A DNA stretch of 64,000 nt, taken from Acetobacteraceae bacterium. Its GTDB lineage: Bacteria > Pseudomonadota > Alphaproteobacteria > Acetobacterales > Acetobacteraceae. The stretch is taken from assembly GCA_003151425.1 (NCBI GenBank), contig PLXO01000031.1, forward strand, positions 1-64,000, in the 5' to 3' direction. Shown piece by piece: positions 30,510 to 40,415 of the stretch; position 1 is the first letter of the stretch; the number at the start of each line of letters is the position of its first letter. A model generated the notes under the pieces. It worked only from the letters and a program-made list of their open reading frames with translations. It had not been told where the DNA came from and did not search any database. The translations under genes were made by a program, and so were the position numbers.

Positions 30510-31358
30510 ATGCTCCCGCCGGGAGATTTCCGGGCTGGAACAATCATGACGGACGCCCTGGCGCGTGTAGAGCACACGGCGGTATCGCTGCTGGTGGCTC
30601 TCGGCGTCGCGCTGATCGGCGTGCCGCTGCTTCTCACGCTGTACCTCAGCGTGTTCGACGAGAAGCTGATCCTGTTCCCGCCGCACGCCTACACCCTTGG
30701 TTGGTATCCCGCGATCCCCGTCACCTTTGGCGCGCCGATCTGGACCAGCCTGCAACTCGGCATCGCCGCCGTCATCGGCAGCCTGCTGCTGGGCGTGCCC
30801 GCCGGCATCGGCCTTTCGCGCCATCGCTTCCGCGGCAGCAGGTTAATCGGCACGCTGCTGCTCGCCCCGCTCACCGTGCCCGGCATCGCGCTTGGCCTCG
30901 CGATCTACATCGTGCTGGTGAGCATCGACGAGCAGACCGGCACGGCGCTGACCGGTTCGCTCGTTGGGCTGGTGCTGGGCCACATCCTGATCACCACGCC
31001 CTGGGTGGTGCGGCTGTGCCTCGCCAGCCTGGCCACAACCGACCGCACCGCCGAGGAAGCCGCGGCCAGCCTCGGCGCCCATCCGCTCAAGGTGATCTGG
31101 CGCGTCACCCTGCCCGCGATGCGCCCCGGCATCATCGCCGGCGCGTTGTTCGCCTTCGTGATTTCCTTCGAGAACCTCGAACTGGCGCTGTTCCTGAGCA
31201 GCCCGGGCGTGACCACGCTGCCCGTCGCGGTACTGCAATATCTTGAATACCATATCGATCCGATGGTGGCGGCCGTGGCGGTCGCGCAGACCGTCGGCAT
31301 CGCCGTCCTGCTGTTGCTGCTCGACCGCTTCGTGCGGCTCGGCCGGGTGGTGCGATGA
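30510..31358 (+). CDS. Polyamine-type ABC transporter permease (PotC-like)
   Basis: AAASLGAHPLKVIWRVTLPAMRPGIIAGALFAFVISFENLELALFL. Confidence 0.88.
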   Translation: MLPPGDFRAGTIMTDALARVEHTAVSLLVALGVALIGVPLLLTLYLSVFDEKLILFPPHAYTLGWYPAIPVTFGAPIWTSLQLGIAAVIGSLLLGVPAGIGLSRHRFRGSRLIGTLLLAPLTVPGIALGLAIYIVLVSIDEQTGTALTGSLVGLVLGHILITTPWVVRLCLASLATTDRTAEEAAASLGAHPLKVIWRVTLPAMRPGIIAGALFAFVISFENLELALFLSSPGVTTLPVAVLQYLEYHIDPMVAAVAVAQTVGIAVLLLLLDRFVRLGRVVR

Positions 31359-32626
31359 CCGCGGCGCCGGGCGCATCGTCGCTTTCTCTGGACCACCTGA
31401 CGCGGCGGTTCGCCACCCACACCGCGGTGGACGAGCTTAGCCTCGAGGTCAGCCCTGGCGAGATGGTCGTGCTGCTCGGCCCCTCCGGCTGCGGCAAGAC
31501 CACGACGCTGCGGATGATCGCCGGCTTCATCGCGCCGCACGCCGGCGACATCCGCCTGGACGGCAGCAGCATCGTTGCACTGCCGCCGCACCGGCGCGAC
31601 ATGGGCATCGTGTTCCAGAGCTACGCGCTGTTCCCGCATCTCAGCGTGGCGCGCAACATCGCCTTCGGGCTGGAGATGCGCCGGGCAGGCACGGCCGCGA
31701 CCAACGCGCGGGTGACGGAGATGCTGCGCCTCGTGCGGCTCGATGCGTTCGCGACACGGTTGCCGCGCCACCTGTCCGGCGGCCAGCAGCAGCGGGTGGC
31801 GCTGGCGCGGGCACTGGCGATCCACCCGCGCGTGCTGCTGCTGGACGAGCCGCTGTCCAACCTGGACGCCGCGCTGCGCCAGGATATGGCGCGTGAGATC
31901 CGCCTGCTGCAACGGGGCCGCGGCATCACCACGATCATGGTGACGCACGACCAGACCGAGGCGATGGCACTGGCCGACCGGCTGGTGGTGATGCATGACG
32001 GCAAGGTGCAACAGATCGGCCCGCCCGAGGCGCTGCATCTGCGCCCCGCCAACCCCTTTGTCGCCCGCTTCATCGGCGGCAGCAATGTCGTGCAAGGTCG
32101 GATCGATGCCGGAACACGACTGGTGCTGGCCGACGGACCGGCGCTTGCGCTTGCCGCCGCCTATCATGGCGCCGGTCATTGCGCCACCGGTCATGTCGCC
32201 GCATCTCATGCCATTGCTGCGGCAACGCTCGCCGTGCGCCCTGACAGCATTCGGCTCGCCGAACCAGGTCGGCGCGAGGCCCGCACCGAGGGCACCGTCG
32301 AGCTCTGCACATGGCTCGGCGCCACGCTCGAGCACGTCGTGCGCCTCAGTCCGGGAGTGGCGATCCTGGCGCGCGGTCCAGGTCTCGGCCCGGACGCGGC
32401 CCCGCGCCACGCGGCTGGGACGCGCGTCTCGCTGCACTGGTCGGCTTCAGACGAATTCCTGTTCGATGCCGGGGATCGCCCGGTCGCCGCGGATGCGCCC
32501 CACTTCACCGCAGCCCACGTCCCGCCGCCCGACTTCACTTCGCCCCCCTTCACCCCGCCCAGCTGCACTCCACCCAACTGCACGCCGCCCAACTACACCC
32601 GTCCAACTTCACCCCGCCCCACTTGA
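31355..32626 (+). CDS. ABC transporter ATP-binding protein (PotA-like)
   Basis: GPSGCGKTTTLRMIAGF; LSGGQQQRVALARAL; TOBE-like C-terminus with repeat-derived tail. Confidence 0.9.
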   Translation: MTAAPGASSLSLDHLTRRFATHTAVDELSLEVSPGEMVVLLGPSGCGKTTTLRMIAGFIAPHAGDIRLDGSSIVALPPHRRDMGIVFQSYALFPHLSVARNIAFGLEMRRAGTAATNARVTEMLRLVRLDAFATRLPRHLSGGQQQRVALARALAIHPRVLLLDEPLSNLDAALRQDMAREIRLLQRGRGITTIMVTHDQTEAMALADRLVVMHDGKVQQIGPPEALHLRPANPFVARFIGGSNVVQGRIDAGTRLVLADGPALALAAAYHGAGHCATGHVAASHAIAAATLAVRPDSIRLAEPGRREARTEGTVELCTWLGATLEHVVRLSPGVAILARGPGLGPDAAPRHAAGTRVSLHWSASDEFLFDAGDRPVAADAPHFTAAHVPPPDFTSPPFTPPSCTPPNCTPPNYTRPTSPRPT

Positions 32627-32647
32627 ACCCAGCGAGGGAGACCGACC

Positions 32648-33727
32648 ATGCCTGAGCCCACTGATCGCCCTGCCCTGCCCCGCCCGCTCTATGACCGCCC
32701 CCTTTCCCGCCGCACCATGCTGGGCGCCGGTGCGCTGCTAGCCGCGCCTGCCCTGCTGTCGCACCGCGCCGCGGCGGCCGAGAACTGCGTCGTCGGCACC
32801 TGGGGCGGCGACTATGCCAGGCTGCTGCGCGACAATATCGACGACCCAATCGTGAAGCCCCTGGGCATCGATGTGATCCAGGATGTCGGTGACGAGACGC
32901 CACGCTTCGCCAAACTGACCGCGCAACGGAAATTGCCGCGCGGCACGATGGACATCGCCTGCCTCGGCGCCGTGAACGGGTTCCGCGGCACCGACGCCGA
33001 TCTGGTGGAAACGCTGGACGAAACGAAGGTGCCAAATCTCAAGCACGTCCTGCCGGCGCTGCGCATGCCCGCCTTCGTGCCGCATATCTATAGCGCCCAG
33101 GTGATCGTTTACAATCCGGCCAACGTTCCGAACCCGCCACAGAGCTTCGGCGACCTGCTCGATCCGCAATGGAAGGGCAAGATCGGCATGGTCAGCACGG
33201 TCGCGCAATGGGTGATGGCGGGAGCCAGCCTCTACGCGACCGGCACCACCACCGACTTCGACAAGGCCAAGGCCTTCATGCTGAAGCTAAACGCCAATGG
33301 CCTGCGGCTGTATCCGGAGACCGACGCTTTGGCGCCCGCCTTCAAGTCCGGCGAGATCGATGTGGGCGTCATCTGGCTGGCACGCAGCTTCATGTGGCAG
33401 AACGCCGGCTTCCCGGTGAAGGGCGCGTTCCCCAAGGAGGGGGCCATCCTTTACGTATCTGGTATGGTTCTGCCGAAGAACGCACCGAACAAGGAGGCCG
33501 CCTACAAATATTTGAACGCGTTGCTGGAACCGTCGGCCCAGCAAGGTTTCGCGGCCCATATGGGCTATCTGCCCACGGTCGACGACGCGCCGCTGAGCGG
33601 CAATGTGGGCGAGCAGCTCGCTTTCCCGGAACCCAAACCCAAGCTCGTCACGGTGGATTACGCGGCCATGAGCAAGGCAATGTCGGATCTGAACGATTGG
33701 TGGCTCAAGAACATCCAGCATAGCTGA
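32648..33727 (+). CDS. Extracellular solute-binding protein (PotD-like)
   Basis: LSRRTMLGAGALLAAPALLSHRAAAAENCVVGTWGGDYARLL. Confidence 0.87.
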   Translation: MPEPTDRPALPRPLYDRPLSRRTMLGAGALLAAPALLSHRAAAAENCVVGTWGGDYARLLRDNIDDPIVKPLGIDVIQDVGDETPRFAKLTAQRKLPRGTMDIACLGAVNGFRGTDADLVETLDETKVPNLKHVLPALRMPAFVPHIYSAQVIVYNPANVPNPPQSFGDLLDPQWKGKIGMVSTVAQWVMAGASLYATGTTTDFDKAKAFMLKLNANGLRLYPETDALAPAFKSGEIDVGVIWLARSFMWQNAGFPVKGAFPKEGAILYVSGMVLPKNAPNKEAAYKYLNALLEPSAQQGFAAHMGYLPTVDDAPLSGNVGEQLAFPEPKPKLVTVDYAAMSKAMSDLNDWWLKNIQHS

Positions 33728-33797
33728 AGCGCGATCGCTTGAGGCGGGCTCGTGAAAGCATGAACCACGCAATCAAACTGGCAGAGCGTCGGCACGC

Positions 33798-34682
33798 GTG
33801 AATGACGCGATCAATCAAGCGGAACGTGCGGCGCGCCGGCGTGAGGCGGGCGCCGCGATCTCGCTGCTCGGCCCGGCCAGTCTGCTGATGCTGCTGATGC
33901 TGCTCGTGCCGTGCGGCTTCATGCTGCGCGACAGCCTGAACCGTTTCGATCCCACCGAGATGATGATCGCGGCGGTGACGCCGGAGAACTATCTGCGGTT
34001 TATCGTCGACCCGTTCTATCGCGGCGTGCTGTACACGACCATTCGCGTCTCCGTCATCGTCACCGCTGCGTGCCTGGTATTCGGTCTGCCGATGGCCCGG
34101 CGGCTCGCGCGCAGCACAAGTCGATGGAAATCCGCGCTGGTAGTGCTGACGGTGCTGCCACTGTTCATCGGCTCGACCACGCGTACCGCCGGCTGGATGA
34201 TCCTGTTCAGCCGCGGCGGCATGCTGGACATCGTGTCGCAACGCATGTTCGGCGCCGGGTCGGTCAATCTGATGTACACCGAGCCCGCGGTGATCCTGGG
34301 CATCATCGCCATCAACCTGCCGTTCACCATCCTGACCTTGCAGAGCGTGTTCGAGGGCATCGATCCGCGGCTGGAGGAAGCCGCGGCCTCGATGGGCGCG
34401 GCACCGTCGCGTGCATTCTGGCGCATCGTCTTCCCGCTGGCGCTGCCGGGCGTGCTGATCGCCGGCGTGCTGTGCTTCATCCTATGCATGAACGCGTTCG
34501 CGACGCCGGTACTGCTGGGAGGGCCAAAGTTCCAGATGATGGCGCCGCTGCTGTACTGGGCGTTCTCCGGCGACAACAACTGGCCGTTCGCGGCGGCGTT
34601 GGCGTTCATATTGATGGGAACGACGCTCGGCCTGACCGGGTTGGCGAACGTAATGATCCCGCGGCGGTACCGCGGAGGATGA
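33798..34682 (+). CDS. ABC transporter permease (PotB-like)
   Basis: LEEAAASMGAAPSRAFWRIVFPLALPGVLIAGVLCFILCMNAFATPVLLGG. Confidence 0.88.
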   Translation: MNDAINQAERAARRREAGAAISLLGPASLLMLLMLLVPCGFMLRDSLNRFDPTEMMIAAVTPENYLRFIVDPFYRGVLYTTIRVSVIVTAACLVFGLPMARRLARSTSRWKSALVVLTVLPLFIGSTTRTAGWMILFSRGGMLDIVSQRMFGAGSVNLMYTEPAVILGIIAINLPFTILTLQSVFEGIDPRLEEAAASMGAAPSRAFWRIVFPLALPGVLIAGVLCFILCMNAFATPVLLGGPKFQMMAPLLYWAFSGDNNWPFAAALAFILMGTTLGLTGLANVMIPRRYRGG

Positions 34683-34699
34683 ACGCCAGGCGGATGAGA

Positions 34700-35071
34700 C
34701 TACGCGTCGGTTTCGCGCAGCACCTCGGTCTTCACCTTCAACACCTCGCCCATCCACATCGCGTGCAGGGTGTGATCGTCACGCGGCCGGCCCGATTCCG
34801 GGTGCAGCAGCACCGTCAACCCCATGCGGTTCAGCATGATGAACGGCGCCAGCGTCGGGAACACCTCGGGCTGGAATGCGATCTGGTACATCGCCGTCGG
34901 ATGCGGCCCGACCGGCACGTCGTGCCAGCTTCCCATGCGCACCGGGAACCGCGCCGCAACCCACTCGCGCAGCAGCGCTGCCCGAGCACGGCTGTCCGCG
35001 TCGGCCGGATCGTAATAGATGTGCGCGTGATAGTCGGTGATCCTGGCGACGTCCTTTGCTTGCTCGCTCAT
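34700..35071 (-). CDS. DOPA 4,5-dioxygenase family protein
   Basis: ITDYHAHIYYDP...RMGSWHDVPVGPHPTAMYQIAF. Confidence 0.85.
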   Translation of the reverse strand: MSEQAKDVARITDYHAHIYYDPADADSRARAALLREWVAARFPVRMGSWHDVPVGPHPTAMYQIAFQPEVFPTLAPFIMLNRMGLTVLLHPESGRPRDDHTLHAMWMGEVLKVKTEVLRETDA

Positions 35072-36606
35072 TCTTCCCGCTCCTGCAACATGCGTTTGAC
35101 CTCGCGCTTCGTGACCTTGCCGTAGCCCGATTTGGGCAGCTCCCGCCAGAACACGACCCGCGTCGGCCATTTGTATTTCGCCAGCCTGCTTTCGAGATGG
35201 ATGAAGACCTGTGCTTCGTCCACCTTGGTCCCGGGATCGGTCACCAGCACCGCCGCGCCGCTTTCGCCCCACCGCTCATGCGGCATGCCAACGACGCAGG
35301 CTTCTACAACGCCGGGGCAGGTCAGCAGCACCTCCTCGATCTCGCGCGGGTACACGTTCGATCCGCCGGAGATGTACATGTCGGACGCGCGGCCGGTGAT
35401 GTAGACCAAGCCGCGCGCGTCCACGTGGCCGAGGTCTCCGGTATGGAACCAGCCGAACCGCGTCGCCGCCTCGGTCGCCTCGGGGTTGTTGTGATACCCG
35501 GCGAACACGCCGGGGCCGCGCACACAGATCTCACCGGTGACATCGGGCGGCAGATGGGTGCCGTCCGTGTCCATGATCGTGACGTCCATACCGGTACGCG
35601 GGAAACCGCAGCTCCCGACTGGCATCTCCGCATCGTCCAGGCTGTGCAGCGATGGCGGCAGCACGGTGATGTTGCCGGTCACCTCGCCCATGCCGAAATA
35701 TTGCACCAGCACCGGACCAAGTTTGCTCAGCGCATACTTCTGGTCCGCCCGATACAGCGGCGAGCCGGCATAGATCACGTAGCGGAGACTGGAATGATCA
35801 TACCGGTCGACCGCGTCGTGCCGCGCAAGCATTGTCAGGATGGTCGGCACAGTAAACATGTTGGTCACCCGGTGCCGTTCGACGAGCTGCCATGCCTCCT
35901 CGCAGTCGAGACGCTCGCCCGACAGCAGCACCGTTGCCGCGCCGCGCGCCACCTGCGGCAGCGCGTGGATGCCGGCACCATGCGACAGCGGCGCGACCAC
36001 GAGGGATACATCGTGCTCCGTGGTGCCGGGCATCAGGTCGCACAGATGGTTGCAGATGACGTACTCCATCTGGCCGTGCGTCAGCACGCCCGCCTTCGGG
36101 CGGCCGGTCGTTCCGGAGGTGTAGAAGAACCATGCCGGATGGTCGCGCGCCACATCCGCCGCGCGTTCCGTCGGTTTGCCGTCCGCCGCCAGTCCGTCCC
36201 ACTCGGCACCAATGAGAATCTCCAGCCGGCAGGCCGGGTTTTCCGCTTTGGCCGCCGCCTGGTGATCGGGATAGACCGGATCAAAGATATGCACCGCGGC
36301 GCCGGATGACTTCGCCAGATACGCCACCTCCGGCGGGGTCAGACGGAAATTCGTCGGAACCCACACCGCGCCGAGCATCCAGGACGCGAACATCGTCTCC
36401 AATACGGCGTTGGAGTTGCGCGCGTGCAGCAGCACGCGGTCGCCGTGCCGCACGCCACGCGCCGCCAGCGCCCCGGCGGCCGCCTGGACGCGGGCGGCAA
36501 ATTGCGCCCAGGTCCAGGTCTGCTCGCGCCAGATGATCGCCGGCCGATCGGGAAAACGCCGCGCGGTCTGCAGCAGCAGATGCGCGAGGTTGCTGGTCGG
36601 GATCAG
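35068..36606 (-). CDS. Acyl-CoA synthetase (AMP-dependent ligase); start uncertain, likely non-ATG
   Basis: FFYTSGTTGRPKAGVLTHGQ; YITGRASDMYISGGSNVYPREIEEVL; conserved N-terminal sequence continues upstream of the first ATG at 36453. Confidence 0.87.
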   Translation of the reverse strand: MIPTSNLAHLLLQTARRFPDRPAIIWREQTWTWAQFAARVQAAAGALAARGVRHGDRVLLHARNSNAVLETMFASWMLGAVWVPTNFRLTPPEVAYLAKSSGAAVHIFDPVYPDHQAAAKAENPACRLEILIGAEWDGLAADGKPTERAADVARDHPAWFFYTSGTTGRPKAGVLTHGQMEYVICNHLCDLMPGTTEHDVSLVVAPLSHGAGIHALPQVARGAATVLLSGERLDCEEAWQLVERHRVTNMFTVPTILTMLARHDAVDRYDHSSLRYVIYAGSPLYRADQKYALSKLGPVLVQYFGMGEVTGNITVLPPSLHSLDDAEMPVGSCGFPRTGMDVTIMDTDGTHLPPDVTGEICVRGPGVFAGYHNNPEATEAATRFGWFHTGDLGHVDARGLVYITGRASDMYISGGSNVYPREIEEVLLTCPGVVEACVVGMPHERWGESGAAVLVTDPGTKVDEAQVFIHLESRLAKYKWPTRVVFWRELPKSGYGKVTKREVKRMLQEREE

Positions 36607-37772
36607 TGCAACTTCTCCAGGATCGAAACGTAGTTCGCCACCGCAGCGCCGCCCATGTTGAACACTGCGCCGAGATCGGCCTTCGGCAACTGCATCCCGC
36701 CGGCCTGGCCGGTAAGCTGCATTGCGGTGATCGCGTGCATCGATACGCCGGTGGCACCGATCGGATGGCCCTTCGCCTTCAGCCCACCCGAGGGATTGAC
36801 CGGCAGCCTGCCGTCCTTCGCCGTCCAGCCCTCCAGCACCGCCCGCGCCCCCTGCCCCACCGGCGTCAGGCCCATCGCCTCGTATTCCAGCAGTTCGGCA
36901 ATGGTGAAGCAGTCATGCGATTCGACGAAGGACAGGTCTTGAAGTTTGACATCCGCCGCCGAGAGCGCGCGCTGCCACGCCTCGGCCGCACCCTCGAAGC
37001 GCGTGATATCGCGTTTGCTGATCGGCAGGAAATCGTTCACCTGCACGGCGGCACGGAAGCGGACCGCCTTGCCCATCGCGCGCGCGGTGTCCTCATCGGC
37101 CAACACCAGTGCCGCGGCGCCGTCCGAGACCAGCGAGCAATCCGTGCGCTTCAGTGGTGGCGCGACGTAGGGGTTCTTCTCCGACACCGTGCGGCAGAAG
37201 GCGAAGCCAAGGTCTTTGCGAATCTGCGCATAGGGGTTGTCGACGCCGTTCTTGTGGTTCTTTGCCGCGATCGCCGCCAGCGCGTCGGATTGGTCGCCGT
37301 AGCGCTGGAAATAGCCGTCGGCGATGCGCCCGAACACGCCGGCGAAGCCCGCGGGGATGTCGGCTTCCTCCTTCTGGTAGCTGGCCTTCAGCAGGATCTC
37401 GCCGACCTCGGCGCCTGGCGTGGCGGTCATCTTCTCGACGCCGATCACCAGGGCGAAGCGGCCGCGCCCGGCGCCGAGGAAGTCGCGCGCGCCATGCACC
37501 GCGGCGGAACCGGAGGCGCAGGCGTTCTCGAACCGCGTGATCGGCTTGAAGCGCAGCTCCGGCACATGCTGCAGCACCAGCGAGGCCGGGAAGTCCTGCT
37601 TGGAAAACCCGTTGTTGAACAGGCTGACGAAGATGCCATCGATGTCGCCGGGGGCGATGCCGGCGTCCTCGATCGCCGCGCCGGCGACGCGGCCGATCAG
37701 CGATTCGATGTCGGGGTCTTCCAGCTTGCCGAACGGCGAATGCGCCCAGCCGACGATGCAGGCTTCGGTCAT
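36603..37772 (-). CDS. Thiolase / acetyl-CoA acetyltransferase family protein (SCP-x-like)
   Basis: MTEACIVGWAHSPFGKL; NACASGSAAVHGARDFLGAG; LPVNPSGGLKAKGHPIGATG. Confidence 0.9.
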   Translation of the reverse strand: MTEACIVGWAHSPFGKLEDPDIESLIGRVAGAAIEDAGIAPGDIDGIFVSLFNNGFSKQDFPASLVLQHVPELRFKPITRFENACASGSAAVHGARDFLGAGRGRFALVIGVEKMTATPGAEVGEILLKASYQKEEADIPAGFAGVFGRIADGYFQRYGDQSDALAAIAAKNHKNGVDNPYAQIRKDLGFAFCRTVSEKNPYVAPPLKRTDCSLVSDGAAALVLADEDTARAMGKAVRFRAAVQVNDFLPISKRDITRFEGAAEAWQRALSAADVKLQDLSFVESHDCFTIAELLEYEAMGLTPVGQGARAVLEGWTAKDGRLPVNPSGGLKAKGHPIGATGVSMHAITAMQLTGQAGGMQLPKADLGAVFNMGGAAVANYVSILEKLH

Positions 37773-37925
37773 GGCTCAGGTCTCCTGGTTTGGTGGGCTG
37801 AGGGTAGCGGATCGGGGCGGGGATGGCGACGGCGGGCGCCCTCCACCGCACCGCCGACGCCAGTGTGGATTGACAGGCACGGTGCGTCGGCCACCCTGGC
37901 AATCGTGTGATGTGGAGTCGGGCGC

Positions 37926-38261
37926 GTGGCAAAGGCACAAAAATTTATACCTAGCAAATTGCAACCTTGGATCGAGGCGCGACGGCGACACCACTTGTCA
38001 CATGCCCACGTGCAGATGGCCCGCAAACTCGGCATGAATCCGAAGAAACTCGGCGGCCTGGACAACCACCTTCAGGAGCCCTGGAAGCAACCGCTGCCAC
38101 AATTCATCGCCACGCTCTACGCCAAGGCGTTCGGCAGGGATGCGCCCGATGTCGTGCGAAGCATCGAAGACATGGTCGCCATGAAGCGGGCAAAGAAACA
38201 GGCAAGCAGGGCGGCAAAGGCTGTGGCAGAGACAACGCCCGCGACGGACGCACCGGGCTGA
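37926..38261 (+). CDS. Conserved hypothetical protein
   Basis: 111 aa, lysine-rich; IPSKLQPWIEARRRHHLSHAHVQMARKLGMNPKKLGGLDNH. Confidence 0.6.
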   Translation: MAKAQKFIPSKLQPWIEARRRHHLSHAHVQMARKLGMNPKKLGGLDNHLQEPWKQPLPQFIATLYAKAFGRDAPDVVRSIEDMVAMKRAKKQASRAAKAVAETTPATDAPG

Positions 38262-38265
38262 CCTG

Positions 38266-38313
38266 ATCCGCCGTCCACCCGCCATCGATCACAAGGCTCT
38301 ACCCGCTCATGCA
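38266..38313 (-). pseudogene. SDR C-terminal remnant
   Basis: MSG*SLVIDGGWTADQ, with in-frame stop; resembles the intact SDR C-terminus MTGQSLVVDGGWTAD at 42131. Confidence 0.55.
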
Positions 38314-38390
38314 GGCCGGGGCGTGAGCGGCCAGGAAGAAATTGCTTCGTCGCTCCTCGCAATGACGTGGCGCGCGGCGGATGCCGCGCC

Positions 38391-39311
38391 TCACGCCACC
38401 TCGAACAGCCCCGCCGCGCCCATGCCGCCGCCGACGCACATCGTCACCACGACGTATTTCGCGCCGCGCCGCTTGCCCTCGATCAGCGCGTGCCCGGTCA
38501 TTCGCGCGCCCGACATGCCATACGGGTGGCCGATCGCAATCGCCCCGCCATCGACGTTCAACTTGTCCGGATCGATGCCGAGCCGGTCGCGGCAATAGAT
38601 CAACTGGCAGGCGAACGCCTCGTTCAGCTCCCACAATCCGATGTCGTCCACCGTCAGCCCGTGCTTCGCCAGCAGCTTCGGCACCGCGAACGCCGGGCCG
38701 ATGCCCATCTCGTCCGGCGCACACCCCGCCACCGCCATGCCGCGATAGATGCCGAGCGGCTGCAGGCCGCGACGCTCCGCCTCCTTCGCCTCCATCAGCA
38801 CCGCGGCCGAGGCGCGGTCGGACAACTGCGACGCGTTGCCGGCGGTGATGTACTGCCCCGCCTTCACGCGCTGCCCGTCGGCGAACACCGGCTTCAGCGC
38901 GGCCAGCCCCTCCAGCGTGGTGTCCGGACGGTTGCCCTCGTCCTTGCCGAGCGTCACCTGCTTCGGCGACGTGGCGCCGGTGGCGCGGTCGGTGACCAGC
39001 ATGGTGGATGGCAGCGATACGATCTCGTCGTCGAACCGCCCAGCCTGTTGCGCCGCCGCGGTGCGCTGCTGCGAGCGCAACGCATATTCGTCCTGCGCGT
39101 CGCGCGCGATGTTGTAGCGGTCGGCGACGATCTCGGCGGTTTCGATCATCGCCATGTAAAGCGCGGGGATGCGCTCGACCAACGCCGGGTCCTGCCCGCG
39201 GTTGCGGTTCATCTGCGGCGTCTGTACCAGCGAGATGCTCTCCAGCCCGCCGCCGACCACGATCTGCATGTCGTCGTCGATCCGCACCGGCCTGACATTG
39301 CAAGATATCAT
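38391..39311 (-). pseudogene. Acetyl-CoA acetyltransferase, C-terminal part of interrupted gene
   Basis: [24 protein letters not shown]...[30 protein letters not shown]-terminal half at 39780-40091. Confidence 0.85.
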
Positions 39312-39779
39312 TGCGCTCCCGGCCGCACGAATGCTGGCTGGCCACCAACAGTCCGGTCATGGGGCCAGTGTGAAATTCACGTCGATCGTCGTGAGTACTA
39401 ACATCGGTTCGCCATTAATCAAGGTCGGGGCGTACACCCACTGTTCCACCGCTTGAAGAGCCGCCTGCACCAGCAGGGGATGGCCAAGCATGACGTGCAA
39501 CTGCTGGACCGTGCCATCCTTTGCGATGACGGCGCTGAGCTCGACCGTGCCTTGAACGCGCGCCTGCTTGGCGAGCGGCGGGTATGTCGGACGGACCTGG
39601 CGGATCAACTTGGCGGCCTGTATCTGGCGGTCAACCGTGATTTGCGCGGGCGTCACACTACCGGTCGATGTCGGCGGGGGGGGGGAGGGGGGCGGCGCTC
39701 GATTGACGCGTGATAGCGCCGCCGCCTGACAATGCCAGGACCACCAGATGCTCAAGAGCCCAAAGAACTTCAAAGCGTT
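39282..39779 (-). mobile_element. Inserted ~500-bp cassette encoding a TonB_C-type domain
   Basis: LIRQVRPTYPPLAKQARVQGTVELSAVIAKDGTVQQLHVMLGHPLLVQAALQAVEQWVYAPTLINGEPM; GATC at both borders; removal restores the thiolase frame. Confidence 0.7.
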
Positions 39780-40091
39780 GATCTGCTTCGCCGCGGTGGC
39801 GATCGCCATCAGCCCGGACGAACACTGCCGATCCACCGTCATGCCGGCGACGCTGTCCGGCAGGCCGGCGGCGAGCGCGCACTGGCGAGCGAGGTTAAAA
39901 CCCTGTGCGCCTTGCTGCAGCGCGGCGCCCATCACCACGTCGTCCACCTCGGCGGGGGCGACGCCGGCGCGCTGCACGGCGGCGGCGATGACGTGGCCGC
40001 CCAGCGTCTGCGACTGGGTGTCGTTGAACGCGCCGCGATAGGCGCGGCCGATCGGCGTGCGCGCGGTGCAGACGATGACGGCGCTGCGCAT
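39357..40091 (-). pseudogene. Chimeric ORF: thiolase N-terminus fused to TonB_C domain
   Basis: MRSAVIVCTARTPIGRAYRGAFNDTQSQTLGGHVI...DRQCSSGLMAIATAAKQI then proline-rich linker and TonB_C. Confidence 0.8.
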
Positions 40092-40415
40092 GGATGTTCT
40101 CCCGGTGGGTCGCTTGGCGCGGAGTGTTGGCGCGGAATGGCTTGGGCGTCCAGCCGGGGGTGGGCGGCTTCCGCGATACGGTGCGGCGTATCATGGTCCG
40201 TCCGTCGGGTATCGCGTGGGACGCTGGCCTTGTCGCGCATCAACCGAACGTACGCGCCAGATCGCCCGCAGGAACGTGGGTTCGCGGCCGAAGCGCGCCG
40301 GCAATCGCTGGAGGCAGCGGTCGTTGCTCGCAATATGGCGACGGGCAGGCAATGCTGGACTCCGTATGGACAAGGTCCACACATCACCCTAGCGTGGCGT
40401 CATCAAGAGACCATC

